A DNA stretch of 64,000 nucleotides, from positions 6,572,001-6,636,000 of the forward strand of contig NC_063257.1 in assembly GCF_019578655.1 (NCBI RefSeq), given 5' to 3'. Made by a program: the position numbers and the translations under genes. The notes under the pieces were generated by a model. The model saw only the letters and a list, made by a program, of their open reading frames with translations, ran no database searches and was not told the DNA's origin. This document shows positions 32,061 through 46,200 of the stretch, piece after piece; position 1 is the first letter of the stretch, and every line of letters starts with the position of its first letter. This DNA comes from Ricinus communis (taxonomy: Eukaryota > Streptophyta > Magnoliopsida > Malpighiales > Euphorbiaceae).

Positions 32061-35000
32061 ATTACAGTTGTATGGAGAATTCATATGTTCATTATACACA
32101 CGATATGGAGATAGAGGTAAAACTTTAGAGTGTAATAATTTCATTTAAAAAAAATTATAACCATTTGAGCGGAATTAAATATTATTTGCAGAGTTAAGTG
32201 AACTCGTTAATTAATTTAAATAGTTCGATTTCAAACTTGGTTTAATTGATATTTAAATAACCTTAATTTTTTCATTAATTTTACAAAGCTCAGGAAATTG
32301 CTTAACCTCACCTCTAATTAATCTACCACCACATTATCTTTAGTCTTTTTAGATTGAAATAATTCAAAATATTAACAAAGTTTAAATGAGAATAGAAGGT
32401 AGTAGCTAAAGTGGCCTTTTTTAAAAGTTTTAATTAGCTAATATGATAATAATGATTGATACTGTGGTTCTGAAAATATTATGAAGTTGATACACATATG
32501 ATCACAATAAGATAAAGCAGGCAAATAAGAAATTGCAGAGAAAAATAAAACATTGATCTATTACATTCTAAATAACCAAAAAAAAATGATATTAAGTATT
32601 AATTTTATCTTCTTTTTCTTTTGGAAATACCTCAATCAAAAGGCCTATGTTGAAACAAGAAGATTGATTGCTCTTGGCTCCAACCAAAATTTTTTCCTCA
32701 GTTTCTCCATATATTAATAAGAAGGATTCCTTTGATTTCAAGGGATAAAATAATTATAACTTAATCTTTATTGTTATTTTTTTACATGCAAAACAAATTT
32801 AGTTTCACATTATGTTCTATTCTACAGTAGTCTTTTCTTTTAATACAAAACTGACAATACATAATATTTTTTTCCCTTTTATCTGCCATTTATTTCTTAC
32901 CCTGACATTTTCCTTCTCATTTTTTTCTTCAATAGAAAATCATATTATCAAGCCAAGATCCTATACTGCAAGGTTTAAAGAGTTTCTTAGGAGGGTTAGC
33001 AACCCAAGCTGAGGAACATCCACTTTCAGCCATGTAATTTTATTGAGAAAATGAGGCTACGTTTGCATGCCATTATGATTAATCCTGTGAGGCTAATTAG
33101 GAGCCTTTTTTTCTGAAATTTATTAGTTTTTCCCCTGTGGTTCTTTTGTTATAGAAAGAGAAGATTTTGTATTTCTTTCCAACACGTGTCACGGAGTATA
33201 ATAAAATTCATGCAGCATTTGTGCAACCTATAAGCATTTTAAGCAACAAAAAGAGAGGGAAAAAAGAAAAGAAGGGGATAAAAAGGCATTTGAGAGCATT
33301 AAATGAAGGCGTGGTTCGAGGATGGTATAGAATCCTGAATCTGCAGAATAAAAGACAAACTTTCCCTTCAAAATTTCCTTCTTTTCAACCAGTGTTGAAC
33401 CTGAGTTTTTGCACTATGCATGTTGGCTAGCTTGTACTGGTCAATGTGCTTTATAGACATAAATAAATATATATTATTTTCTTGAGCCATGCAAAACCCA
33501 GAAATCTGAGAAAGGGAAGGACACCATTGCTATGTATATACCTTCTTCCTCTCCTTCTTTCTCTGAACATTTCCATTTCTTCATTCTTTTGGCTAAAATC
33601 ATGCAAGAAGAATGGCTGTGTAGCTTTGAATTGTTACGTGTATAGGGTTTTTTTATCTTTATCTGATCTTGCGTGAAAGACCCACAATGGCTCCAAAAGA
33701 AATTTAAAAAAAAAAAAAGTTGGTTAGTCACTTCAGTTCCATATCTCAGTTGAGACCAATCTATTACTATCTTTGAGGCTGGTTATGATTGCTTTCTTTC
33801 AATTATAGTCTCTTTTTACTTAAAGAACTCGTTTGGTTATTGGGTTTGCAAGGATGCATGCAACTGAAAATAAGCAGAAACTATATTATATTTATATTAT
33901 TCCCAAAACTTGTGTGTGTTGCATGATAATATAATACGTGCGATGGCCATAAAGAAACTACAATTTCATGTCTAATAATTATCCCTATATATCAATTAAG
34001 AGTCTTGAGGGTAGCATCTACTAAAGTCTATTGTCATTCTATTCTTGATTGAAAAATTAAAATTTTATTTTATATTTTAAATTTCAATTTCACTCTCTTT
34101 TTTCATTAATACACTTTAAAATTTGTATATTCTTTAAATGATAATCTAGATCAGCGAGAAAGTTATGATAAGACGGTTTTTTATATAAATAATTATTTAA
34201 ATTAATAAAAGAATATTATCAAAAAAATTATTAAGAAAGCTATTTTCATTAAACAATAAATAAATAAGAAGTCAAAAGTAAAAAAATCATTTAAATCTAA
34301 TTAAGTTTTTATTTTTTTTGACTCAATTAAATATTAATTTTTTATTTAATTAAATCTATTAATTTTTATAAAAGAATCAAATAATTCATAATCCTAATAG
34401 CATCCAAAATTGCTATTAAGTGTAGATTTGAAATAGTAAATAATAACCGCTCTAAATATTTTAAAGTCATACTTATATCACGTGAAAGAGAAAAATTTAT
34501 TTTTTTTTATATAATTAGTATTTATAAATCATATTTATAAAAAATAGTAATGCTTTTTTTCTCACCTAAAATGGCAGTAATATTTTTTTTTATCACACTA
34601 ATTTGTAAATAGAGGGAGAGTGTAAGTTATCAAATTATATTATATCTCACCACTTACAATTTTTTTTGTAAAAAAATATAAAAATACACTTTATGGAATG
34701 AGATAATTTTTAAAACGAAGTTCTTGTACGAGCTATAACGGAAGTTGAATAAATAAAAAAAATAATTTTATCTCTCTTAGATAATACGGACTTAACTTTA
34801 AAATATTTAAAATAGTTATTTTTCAGATTTTTAAAATAATAAAAAGATTTAAGTGTAAAATTATTTTTGTACGTTTTGCTTAAAAAGAATTTGAAGAAAA
34901 TTCAGATTCAAGTTCAGTCAGCAAAAGGAGTGTACTGCGGTATGTTTACAGAAAGTGCGACGCAATTGGTAGTAATGCCGTCTTAATCAAAATTTAATTG

Positions 35001-35837
35001 AAGACTTAATCGTTCATGCCAAACACATGTATGATATTGACGCTATTTTAATTTATCAAAAAATAAATTTCAATTGACAGTCCAATTCATTCAAAATTAT
35101 GATTAATATAGGAACCAAAAAATATTAATGCACTATTATATGTGCATATCATGATGCCATATTACTCATATTTAGCCATAATTGTCCACTCTTTTTCTTT
35201 AAACCCAATATTGGATTATGCGTTTAATTTTATTTTTTTATTACTTCTAAAATTATATAAGAGATCAGATACACTGAGTTTTTAGGGTTTTAAACTTCTA
35301 CATTAAATACACAGTAAACTATTAATTTAATTAAAAATAATATTTCTAATGGATATCAAAGGGTGTCTGGAGAAAATCAACATTGCCATGTTGATTGAGG
35401 AAGTTTAAAAAATAGCTTGGAATTTTGCTATTTGTTTGTTATTCAAATTTAGAATTAGAGGATTTGAATTTTGGGTTATAATAGTAGTTTCCGTAAGCCT
35501 GACTCGAAATATTGTAATTATGCTTTCAAATATCTTATATAGCAATAATTATTTATTTATTTATTAATAAAATTAATAATTAACTTTAGTTGGAATATTA
35601 TAAGTAGTTCGTATTAAAGGAAAGCAAAAACACCTAAAAGTTTACGCCTATAGAAATCTGGAATATGATAGCCCAAAGATCTAATGGAGGAGAGAGCTAA
35701 GAACATCGTGACCTTCTATAGGATAACCTAATTCAACATTCGTAGGGCAAAATGTACATCTATTTTATTTTCTGTAACTTTGTTAAATTCTAAGTATTTC
35801 AATTCCGTTCTAACATTTTAATTATTTTTTTTATGTT
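32061..35837. other. AT-rich gene-free spacer
   Basis: No exons that can be assembled. The open frame at 33167-33430 is low-complexity. The sequence becomes very AT-rich from 34050. Confidence 0.4.
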
Positions 35838-36059
35838 GTGTTTGATTAAAATTTATATATTTTAAATAAACTGAAAAATAAAAAAATTCTACACATTAAT
35901 ATTATATAAAATTACCTTATTTAATCTAAATTTTAACAAAATAAATTTTATATTAGTTTATCAATATATTCCATAACACTAAAATATATTCTTTAAATTT
36001 ACTATTTTTATTTTATCTTCAAATTAAATAAATTTTTTTAATAAATTTCAACCAAACAT
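35838..36059. mobile_element. possible MITE-like element with short inverted ends
   Basis: The left end, GTTTGATTAAAATTTAT at 35840, is matched in inverse by ATAAATTTCAACCAAAC ending at 36057 (about 15 of 17 positions). The interior is AT-rich and non-coding, total about 220 bp. No clear target duplication was found, so the call is tentative. Confidence 0.3.
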
Positions 36060-39000
36060 AATATTAATTATTTATTTTAATAATATCTAATTTATACATT
36101 ACTTTATAAAAAATTATCTAAATTATTATTACGTATTAACTATGATATATTTTGTAATTTTGATGTTTTTAATTATATTATATCACAACTATTATGTATT
36201 TTATTATTTACTAGGATTATCAGTATTAATTCTCCTGTTCGAATTCTGGAACCCAACCCTAGGTGCAGGAAGGCGCTTGGCCGCTTGCAAAATGCAAATG
36301 GGCAACATTACTTCACTTCACTAACAAATGACAAGACTATATATAATATGTAGGCGTAGGATAATGATCGGAAATCAGAGGAGTGGCAATGAATGTAGAA
36401 GGCGAGGGGGTGCATGGCCGGCCTGACATGTGGAAAGGACCAAAATAGTGATAGTTGGTGGTCATGGGTATCAAAATCTGGAGATCATGAGAAGAAAAGA
36501 GAGGATACACATACATATATATATATATAGGTAGAGATGCCCAGATCAGAAATAGGGTTTTGATGGGCATGTTTGCTATTTGCCTTCTGCTACGCTTTTT
36601 GTCAGGTTCAGAAAATACATTAAAAAGCCTGTCATGTCACCTGTCTCTTTTCATTTCATGCCCTGCAATAGATAGAAAAAAAAAAAGAGAAGCCTGAAGA
36701 CAGATGTTTCCCCAATTTTTGCAAACTATGTTACCTGTGCTTTCTCAAAACCTCACTCTGCTTGCCCATTTTCATGGGTAAATCATGCCACTTGGAATAC
36801 TGAGTCTCTTGTGTTATACTTTGTAAGTTCGTTTCCAGTGCTCAATTCTATTTCAAAATTATGTGTTTATTAATTCACTATCAGTTACATAAACTCTAAA
36901 TTTCAGTGATTAAACAAAAGAGAAGATGAATTTACACATAATTACTTTATTTTGTTCAATAATGAATTTATTTTTTAAAAGAAAAGAAATCAAATTGCGA
37001 ATATCATTTGCTTGCTATTTCTATGTGACTAAGTACAGAACGGTTAGCTTTTTACTTATTATATGAGTTAGCTCCTATTCTATCCACTTCCCGTGATTTC
37101 TTTCTCTGGAGTGTCGTTTCATCTTTCATATGTCTTTTCAACCCTTTTTTTTACTTTAAAGAAATTACCTAATGATGACTTATAAATTAATACATTTTCT
37201 TAGAAATTAGTTGGCAAAATTATATAAATTTCTTGCATTATCTAATAAAATTCTACAAAAATTGATTACAATCTATTGCTAACAATGGTAAGACCTATTT
37301 AAATTAAAATTTAATAGATAAAATGTATATTTAAATATTTAAATTTTAAATATTTAATTATTTTAATATTTTTATTTTTAATTTAACTTAATAAAAATTT
37401 AAATTCTATTTTATAACAATTTAAATATTTTTATTTATAATAATATCTAAACACTTATAAATATTAAGCGTAGACGTATTGAATGTAATTATATATCAAA
37501 AGTATTTTAATATTATAAAAAAAAATTAAATTTTATTAAATTATACTAAAATTTATAAAATATTCAGATAAAAATCAAACCGACATCCCATCATACATTC
37601 TCATCTACCATCGCCATTGCTCTGAACCGCCAAAACCATCAAACTCAGCAAAGCAGTCGCCATCGTTATGGCTTTGTTCTGATTACCATCCTAATCTCAA
37701 AATCTGGTTTGTTAAAAGAATCTCCAACCTTAATCAAAAAAATAAAAGAGAAAGAGCACCGATTTAATTCAGTCTCAACCAACACTAAATTCATGGAAGA
37801 AAACGCAAGAGATTCAGAAAAAGAAATCCATATAGGCAAATGTCAAACTCAAAGCAACTGTAACAAAATTATAAAACCATGCTAAGAATCATAACCCTAC
37901 TAATATATATGGTTGTTTTCTGTCATAGGTAGTAATATCAAGCTAGAGTTTCCAACATTTTTTGCTCTTGCATTTGCTACATCTTTTCGTCCATAACTCT
38001 TAACAATTGGTCTCTGAAACGAGTTAATGCAAAGATAAGATAAGAAAAAGAAGCTTTTACAGGGAAGCTGAAATTCTTTACATGGTATGACTTGATAGCT
38101 TTAATCCACCGGCACATTTACTTTTGTATATTATTATTATGTGTCAAGAAGTTATACAAATAACTCCTGCCTGCAACAGCTTCTTACATCATAAAATAGT
38201 AATTTAAATCAAAAATTCAGTTCATAAGATCCATTGTTTAATGCAAGGTGGACATTGATTAGATCTGATAATACCAAAGTGAGATAAGTAGTCACACTTC
38301 TCAACATTTTTTTTTATTATTTTTTAACTAATCATATGGTTAGCATATGTTTATGTTAGAGGAAATTATGGTTTTTGGGTGAGCGATTATGATTTTTATG
38401 CTTTTTTTTTTTTTTTTTTTATAAAAAATCACCTTATGAGAAATTAACTCCACCGAGGAGGAGGTGAAAAGAAATCTCAAATTCGATACATCAACCTCCA
38501 GAGGCAAGAACCCTTACTAATCCAGCTATTGGTACATTTTTCAACATAATTCTTAATCAAAATTGTGTTACCCGATAATATTTGATGACTAGTAAATGGT
38601 GCTAATAAATGTCAACTATTTAATAAAAAAATTATTAATTTTTATTTATACTAAATGACCATTTTAATATATTATCATGTATATTGTATTGTTTTTTAAT
38701 TAAACAAATTATCAAATAACTTACATTAATAAACTTTATTCAACTTAATTGTATTTATTATTGAATTTATCAATAGAAGCTATTTTAAACAAAGGTGTTT
38801 AAATTTAAATTTCATGTGAAGTTTCTACTTCAAAGTACTTTAAATTTGAATATAATAGTTATTTGATTATTAATTATAATTTAAATAATTTATTATTCGT
38901 TATAATTGTTTAAATAATTTAAAGGAAGCTACTTTGTTATTAATATTTTTTCTGATAAAAATAATATTTGTCTAAATAAAAATTATTCATATGTTATCAG

Positions 39001-39978
39001 TCAATAAGAAAAAAGTTTAACAATTAGCTGATTAAGATCATATCGATCATTAGCTTTTACTAATCGGGATTAATTTAACTCTCTTTATAAAATATATGAA
39101 CCAAACACCCATAAAGCATATGCTTTAGTAACTGTTGGTAAATTTTAAGGAAATCCCTTGGGCCTCGGTTTGGACTCGAGCACTGGATATCTCTGTAAAA
39201 AAGGACTGAGCGGCCCACCACTAGTTACTAAGGAAAAGTTGGGCTGTAACTAATAACAAAGGACTCGAGCAAAATGACGGTTCTGGATAAAGTGAAAGCC
39301 CAGTAAAATGGCTAGTCAATTTAGCCCACTTCTTAATCCTTCCTTTTGGGTTGAAGGAAAAGAAAAGAGAAAAAAGAATCTTAGGATTCATTTTGGCGAA
39401 GGGATTATGAAACCCATAGGTTTAATTATCATTCATTAATTTTAAATTTATAAAATAAGATGATTGAACTGAAGAGATTTGATTGTTTGAATTGAGTATA
39501 AAATCTATGAATTAATTGACATAAGTTTAAATTAAAAAACATATTATAAAACCTATGAAGCCTTCAATTTCTTATAACATTTATCTCAATAGGCTAATAA
39601 TTATGTAACTTAAATTTCCTAAAATCCATTAATATCCCTGTCGATGTCAATAAATATTATACTATTTACCTAAAAATCAGACATAGAACTCTTAATGTTT
39701 TAATATTCGTATAAAATCAAACTGTAGGTTGCCTACTATTACCAATAACCATTTCTTCTTATTTATTTTCTAAATCTTAGTGCTAAAACTTGAAAAGAGA
39801 GCGTACTGCCCAGTGCAACAGATTAGGTTTGGTCCAATTTTAACTTACACAACTGAGCGTATTGGCTCAGATAAGAATAAAAAGAGAAAGAAACAGAGCA
39901 TTGAAACAGGTAATACAATGTTGAAATGACTCTTCTCCCGACACCACATTTCCTATTGCTGAAAAGAAAAAACAAAAA
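36060..39978. other. AT-rich gene-free spacer
   Basis: Contains a GC-richer patch at about 36236-36450 and another, less marked, at 37580-37680. A long T tract lies at 38402-38420. None yields a recognisable protein or RNA. Confidence 0.4.
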
Positions 39979-40220
39979 TTAACCTAAGATTCTTTGAAAC
40001 ACAAACATGAGAATTTGAAATTCAAACAAATTTGGCAACAGAACAATCTGGCAGGCATATGGCTGTGCCTCTTCTTCATAGAACCTGCCATACAAAGAAA
40101 TTAAATCAATCAGCTCCTCAAACTGAACAAGTATAGGGTTGTATGGTTTGCTGCACGAAGGACATAGACAAGACCATCTTCCCATCACGTGAACTGTGAT
40201 ATAGAGGTCATCCCCCTACC
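39979..40220 (-). pseudogene. coding-like fragment, unidentified
   Basis: The minus strand reads GDDLYITVHVMGRWSCLCPS, then CSKPYNPILVQFEELIDL and FYEEEAQPYACQIVLLPN, ending at a stop at 39979. The composition (CxC pair, acidic helix-like segment) is unlike random AT-rich spacer. A possible splice acceptor (GTAG, near 40216) precedes it on the minus strand. I recognise no family and no other exons lie nearby. It may be a gene fragment or a coincidence. Confidence 0.2.
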
Positions 40221-43200
40221 ACACACTTCAGTCTGATTGGTTTCATGGAAGAAACCCCACAAAATTTGGAGCAACTGCCCGAATCATCTTATTAGGAAAA
40301 GGATTTCTCAATTATATTTGTCACAAACTAAATTCATAGCCTACCAAAAAAGTTATTTGATATTGTCTCAGAATTGGTTAGAGTGGGGTTCTTGTGTTGT
40401 TGCCGGATGTATCCTGTCATTTGTCACGTCTAGTTTTCAATAATAATCCCTAACTTCATCACAAATTTCTCTCTTCATTTTTTATTTTTTTTTATATTAA
40501 AAATAAAAATTACATTTATCATATTTATATTTGATGGAGATGTGCTTAATTTTTTTAATAGATATAAGCCATATATACTAATTAAATAAGAAAAATAATA
40601 TTATATTTAGAGTTAAAAGATGATCAAAATCATATTTTTGTTGTCCTGATGTCTTTTAAAAAGAAAAGTATGTATGCATGTGGCAGCAGAATTACTAAAT
40701 TAGAGCAGTAATGATTTACGAATGGTAATTGGTTTAAATTATGATAAATAGGATTTAAGAAAACTCAGAATGCACATAAATTCAGAGAAATAAATTCAGA
40801 GAGATGAACATAAACTAAGTCTAAACCCATTATATTTTAGTTATAGAAGAAATAATGATGGTAGCAATCTAGTCATGGATGTAGAAAACTTAACATTATC
40901 ATAATCAAGAGAAAACATCAAATAAAAATTTAGAATAAAATACAAATAGAATTACCAAGTAATAAAAATCAAAAGATCAATGTCTTTGACCTTACCAGGG
41001 GAAAACAAGTATGAGCAAGACTTGGGCTAGTTGAGCTTTTCCATTTTCCGAATAAGGCAGCCTTAATGTGGGTGGGCTTATCTCAAACCAGAAAAGTGTA
41101 TACAAAAATATCCACAGGCAACTGCCATATATTTAAACTTAAAATAGTAACTGATGCCCACATCTTCTTTTTTTTTTTTTCTTGGAACAAGGATGTCCGC
41201 ATCTTTCAAAACCCTAAAAATAATAAAATCTCAAAATCTTGATACCACCAAACACAATAATATGTGAATGATGTTTTATATATATTTCATTGTCTGGTAA
41301 GCAATTTTGAATGATTACAGAATCAGAACTATATATAACCTTGGGGCCAAAATGTAGGTCCCAAAGTCCATTCGAGCAGGCAAGTAGCAATAGCAGGTGA
41401 AGGAAGAAGAACACACACATGCATAATAACAAAGGGCAAAAGCTAAAATTGCCTTTTCCAAACACACAAAAAATTTCCAGCAACAGTGTCAACTTCCCAC
41501 TTGCTCATGTATCAACTTCCCTTTCCATTCCTGTTTCTTTCTTGTATTATAAACCATATAATATAATTATAAATGATAAAAAACCCACTTCTCCATTTTC
41601 TTTTTTCCTCTCCTTTCTATTTTAATTGTCTAATACTGTTTGTCCACAGTATATGGCACTCTGACCTTGAATTTCTTTTCTTTAGATATAACAATCAATT
41701 TCTCTAGAAATTTTATTCAAATTACTAGAGAAGTTCTAATGTACTTTATCATGAGGCTCTTGGAATATTTGGGTCACAATCTATTGCTATTTAGATCCTA
41801 GCCCAGGAGAGGACAATACCATTAGAAATGAGATACTCTTTGTTCTTTTGTTTTTTAAAAAAGAAAAATATGTGGTTAGAGCTCAGCTCCAAATGGATGT
41901 GCTTTTAATTGAACATGGCAGTCACATCACATTCCATGAATACTCTCTTCTTTAAAGGTTATGATAAACTAAATCAAAGACTGACTTAAGATTGTAGACT
42001 AGTGTGATAATCCTTTTTAAGATGATAAAAGAAGAAGAATCAGTGGACACTGTAGAGGGTGACCTTTTGGAAGGGTGAGACAACATAATTAAGGTAGCAA
42101 TGCAATCTGGGTTAGGTGGTTGAAAAATAATGGAGGTGCATACACATGGGTTATCCATAACTTATAGTAGTTGTTAAATAGAAGCAGCATAAAAAGGAAA
42201 TAAATAGTTGGGCAAATGTCCCCTCCAGTGGAACCTCATGTTGGAAATGATAAGACCTCTTCTTCACCAATGGGCATATTTCCCTTTTCAATTTTGATAG
42301 GTTGCATTTTTCTTTCTTTTTTATCTCAAATTGTTTGAAAATCTTAGATAATATATTGAGAAGACCAAGACCCATGAAACCATGACATCAAGAGACGTTC
42401 ACACCAACTTTTATTTCTCTCTCTCCACTTTTTGCTAGGCCACCACCACCTTCTAGTTTTTCTTTTTTCAAGTGTTCCATTATTAACTAGTTTTATTTTT
42501 ATTTTCTCTAAATTATAAATCTCTCCTAGGTTTATTCTATAATATTTAAAAAAAAAAAATCATTTGAAATAGTGAAGTAAAAAATAAATGAGAATTTAAA
42601 AAGGTTATGTATTTGAATAAATCCTAGAAAATCATAAGAAAATACAATTAGCTATTGTAAGATCACTTTGTGGCACTCACGTTTTGGTTTATTTTGTCCT
42701 TTAATAAGTGCATTTCACGTTGTGTATATGCCCCTCCACTAATCTATTTTCCCATAAATCCTCATTTATACCCATTTTTTTTATTCCTTTCCGAAATTAT
42801 TTGATAAATATATTTGTTACTTAATCATGACATAATATTTATTAGATTTAATTTGTTAAGAAAAAAAGCAGAAAGGGACAAAAAAAGGGGGCAAAGAAAA
42901 ACAGGTTTGACTTTCGATTGGTAGGTCTTCAATTTCCCATAAAACGTAAGACTTCTAAAATCAAACGTCCAAAGATGAAGAGAAATCTTTGATAAATTTA
43001 TAGTTGAGAAATTCCAACATTGCCTCACTTTAAAAAGTAACTACTACAATTACACTTGTCTTTTAAACACAATACGACACTATAATTGGGATTCTTCCAA
43101 GCTCTAGATATATATTTCTATTTGATTCTTTTTTAAATAAAAAAAATTATTTATTTTTTATTGAAATAGGTGTAATAAATTTTGATAGTATTTTATAATT

Positions 43201-46200
43201 AAAATTTATTAAATATTTTCTGAATTTAAATAAAATATTAAAAAATAATAATTAGTATAAAACAGATAAATACTGTATAAAAATTTTAAATGCTACTACA
43301 ATAATGATATACTTTTTGTTGCATAAAAAAGATAAAATTGAATTGATGGAGGTAGATGAAAACTATAATGGTAGTATAAAAGTGTAATTAATATGGGGAA
43401 TGGGTTGTCCCCTTCCAGGCAAGCCTTATGTTGGGTATGATTGTAGCTTTTGGCCGACATGTGGCCGCAACCCATTTAAGAATTGGACGCCAATAAACTC
43501 ACAAGTCCCTTTTCTGTGTTATCACTTCTCATGTAAGCTTTACATCACATACATTTCCATTTTACATTGGGTTATAATATTTCTATATGTAGGGTTTTAA
43601 ATAATGGTACTGGCCGGAATACATATCTTCATTTTTCAATACTTGAGCTAAATTTTAAGTGTAAGAATGTTATATCGACTTATACTGGATGTTTTATTAT
43701 CCACGATATCAAGCTAATATCTCAACTATTTATTTTAATTTTTATTTAACAATCACAATTAGTCTAATTGATTTAAATCGTGTTATATATAACTCTTGCA
43801 AGTTATAAATTATTATTTTTAAAATTTTAATATAATTATATATTTAAAATTTAAAATCGGTAATGTTAATTAATACATATCCATCAATACATCCCGTGTA
43901 TTTATAAATCTCCAATATGTTACCCTTCCAGTTTAAAATGCTTTCTTTAAAAGAATTTATTAATTACTAAATAAATCTACCAAACATAATCTATTTTATA
44001 GACTTTTGAATTGAAATCTCAAAACTAATACACTATAATTTCTGCGACCGGAGGTGTATAAAGAAAGAGATAATTTTGTTGTGGCTTAATTCAAACCCAT
44101 TTTCCCGATAGCTTCATCATGGGAAATAAAAATATATTTATCTAACCTTTTATTAAATGAAGATACCACATACTATTTTTTTCGCTTTTGGGCGAGTCTG
44201 CTTACGTGGTTCAAACTTCCGAATTTAGGTAATTTGTCTCCATTTTGTAAAAAAATCATAATATAATATGGTTATTTTATTGTATGATGTGGGCATTTAA
44301 TTTTTGAATAAATATAATAAATATATGTATGGCCAACATTTGAGATTATATTCATATTTGGACATATCACACGTCGCTTTGCAGAAACTCTGTCCACGCA
44401 GACAATAACACAACAAAAATTTGGATGTTTCCAATATTATCGCATCATTATCCAACTGTGCTTCTCGATATTCTCATTGTCAATGATAATAAATATTATG
44501 GAGAATTTACATTATATTAACACTACCATTCATCCAAATACAGCTATGTTCATCTTTTTCTTTTTCTTCTAAAATTAAATAAATACATAAAGAAAAATAA
44601 TCTCCGTGAATTGACCCTAATATTATGGATGAGTAGGTTAAAAATGTAAAATAAGGATTTGGTACAACTAGCCAAACAAATGAATTTTATTATAATTCTA
44701 TATTCTATGGATTGGTAGGTTAAATCCAATGGAAAATTGAAGTGTAGAAATATAAAATGCACGCGAGCAGTAGCTATCACGCATAACTATTATAATGACT
44801 ATTCAGTTTCCGAACTGGGGTCTGCTTGACCTATTCCTATGCAGAAAATAACATTAAACATAAATAGAATTACATTCTGAATGAGATATAGTACTGATCT
44901 TTACAAATCAAAAGCTGTTATGTTCCAACTATAACTATATTTATTACAAAAACTCTACACTCGCCTCTCCTTCCCACCATCAGTTTTGTTGGTCATGTAT
45001 ATCATTTGGTCACGTATCTATCCACACGTGTATATGCATATACATGTATTTAGTACACATTTTAAACCTTAATTCACTCTTCTTTTCTTTTCATTTGAAG
45101 ATTAATATCGAAAATATCACAACTGGGGTCATGTTTTTTTGAATGTGTAGATAATAAGTTCAGAATTCGAATAATGTGAGTCTCCACATTGAAGTAATGG
45201 CGAAGGAAAAGACTATCCTGAGTTGGGATAATGTAAACAGGCATCCCAAAATGTAAGAAACAAACAGTAGCTCTGGGTGGCGCCTGGTGTGGTGTGAAGG
45301 AGAGAAAGATGACAAGAAAGAGAGGAATATATAAGTATGCAAGTGCATGATGTGCAAGTATGGGACTGGTTTGTTTAACGGCTAGATATGCATGTGATAG
45401 TATTAGCCAAAGATTGGGATTGGAAATTTCTTTTAACTATTTTTCCAGTAATCATATATTATATTATATGTAATTTTGAAGTGTGATGAGTAGAACAATG
45501 TGAGGTCTCTTTTAGGTGGAAATTACTAGAAATCAAAAGCATTATCCGACTAAATTATTATATGAATTTAAGCTATTATGTCATTAAAAGAGTTATCTAA
45601 TAAAATTAAAATATTTTATTTTAATATTTTATATTATTTTTATTTCTAAAAATAATTATTTGTTAAAATTATTAATTGATGTTAATTTTAGAGATAAGGT
45701 TGACACATTAAAATTAAATTAAATATTATTATTTTATTAAATGAATCATTTGATGATACAGTGAATTAAAATTGTATGATAATTTATCCATTTGTCAGAC
45801 ATTTATTAGTCTAATTAGGTTAATTTCGTTCCTTCTATAATTTTAATACATACAACATATGCATTAAGTATAAATGATTATACTCGTGATTTTTATTACT
45901 CTATTTCATATTAACAGTCACTCTTTAACAATTAATTGAATTAAATACATATTTAATATATTTAATTATAAAAAAAATAGTTAAATTAAATCAAATTACC
46001 CTTTATAAAATTTATTGCGCATGTTCTAATATAATGATAAAAATAAGAAAGAAGAGATATATATAAGTGATAAATAATTAATTTTTTATTTTAAAAATTA
46101 ATCATTGATTGAAAAAGTAATAAAAAAGTATTTTTATTTCATATATTTTCTGTCTTATCTTATGATAATATTACAATAATGTCCTTAAACTCTATGTTTA

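Noticed and set aside
43400..43520. Cys-containing frame MGCPLPGKPYVGYDCSFWPTC
   Set aside because: No signal peptide and no regular cysteine spacing of a known peptide family.
45190..45260. Short ATG frame MAKEKTILSWDNVNRHPKM
   Set aside because: Nineteen residues, no conserved motif, no exon to join; too weak to annotate.
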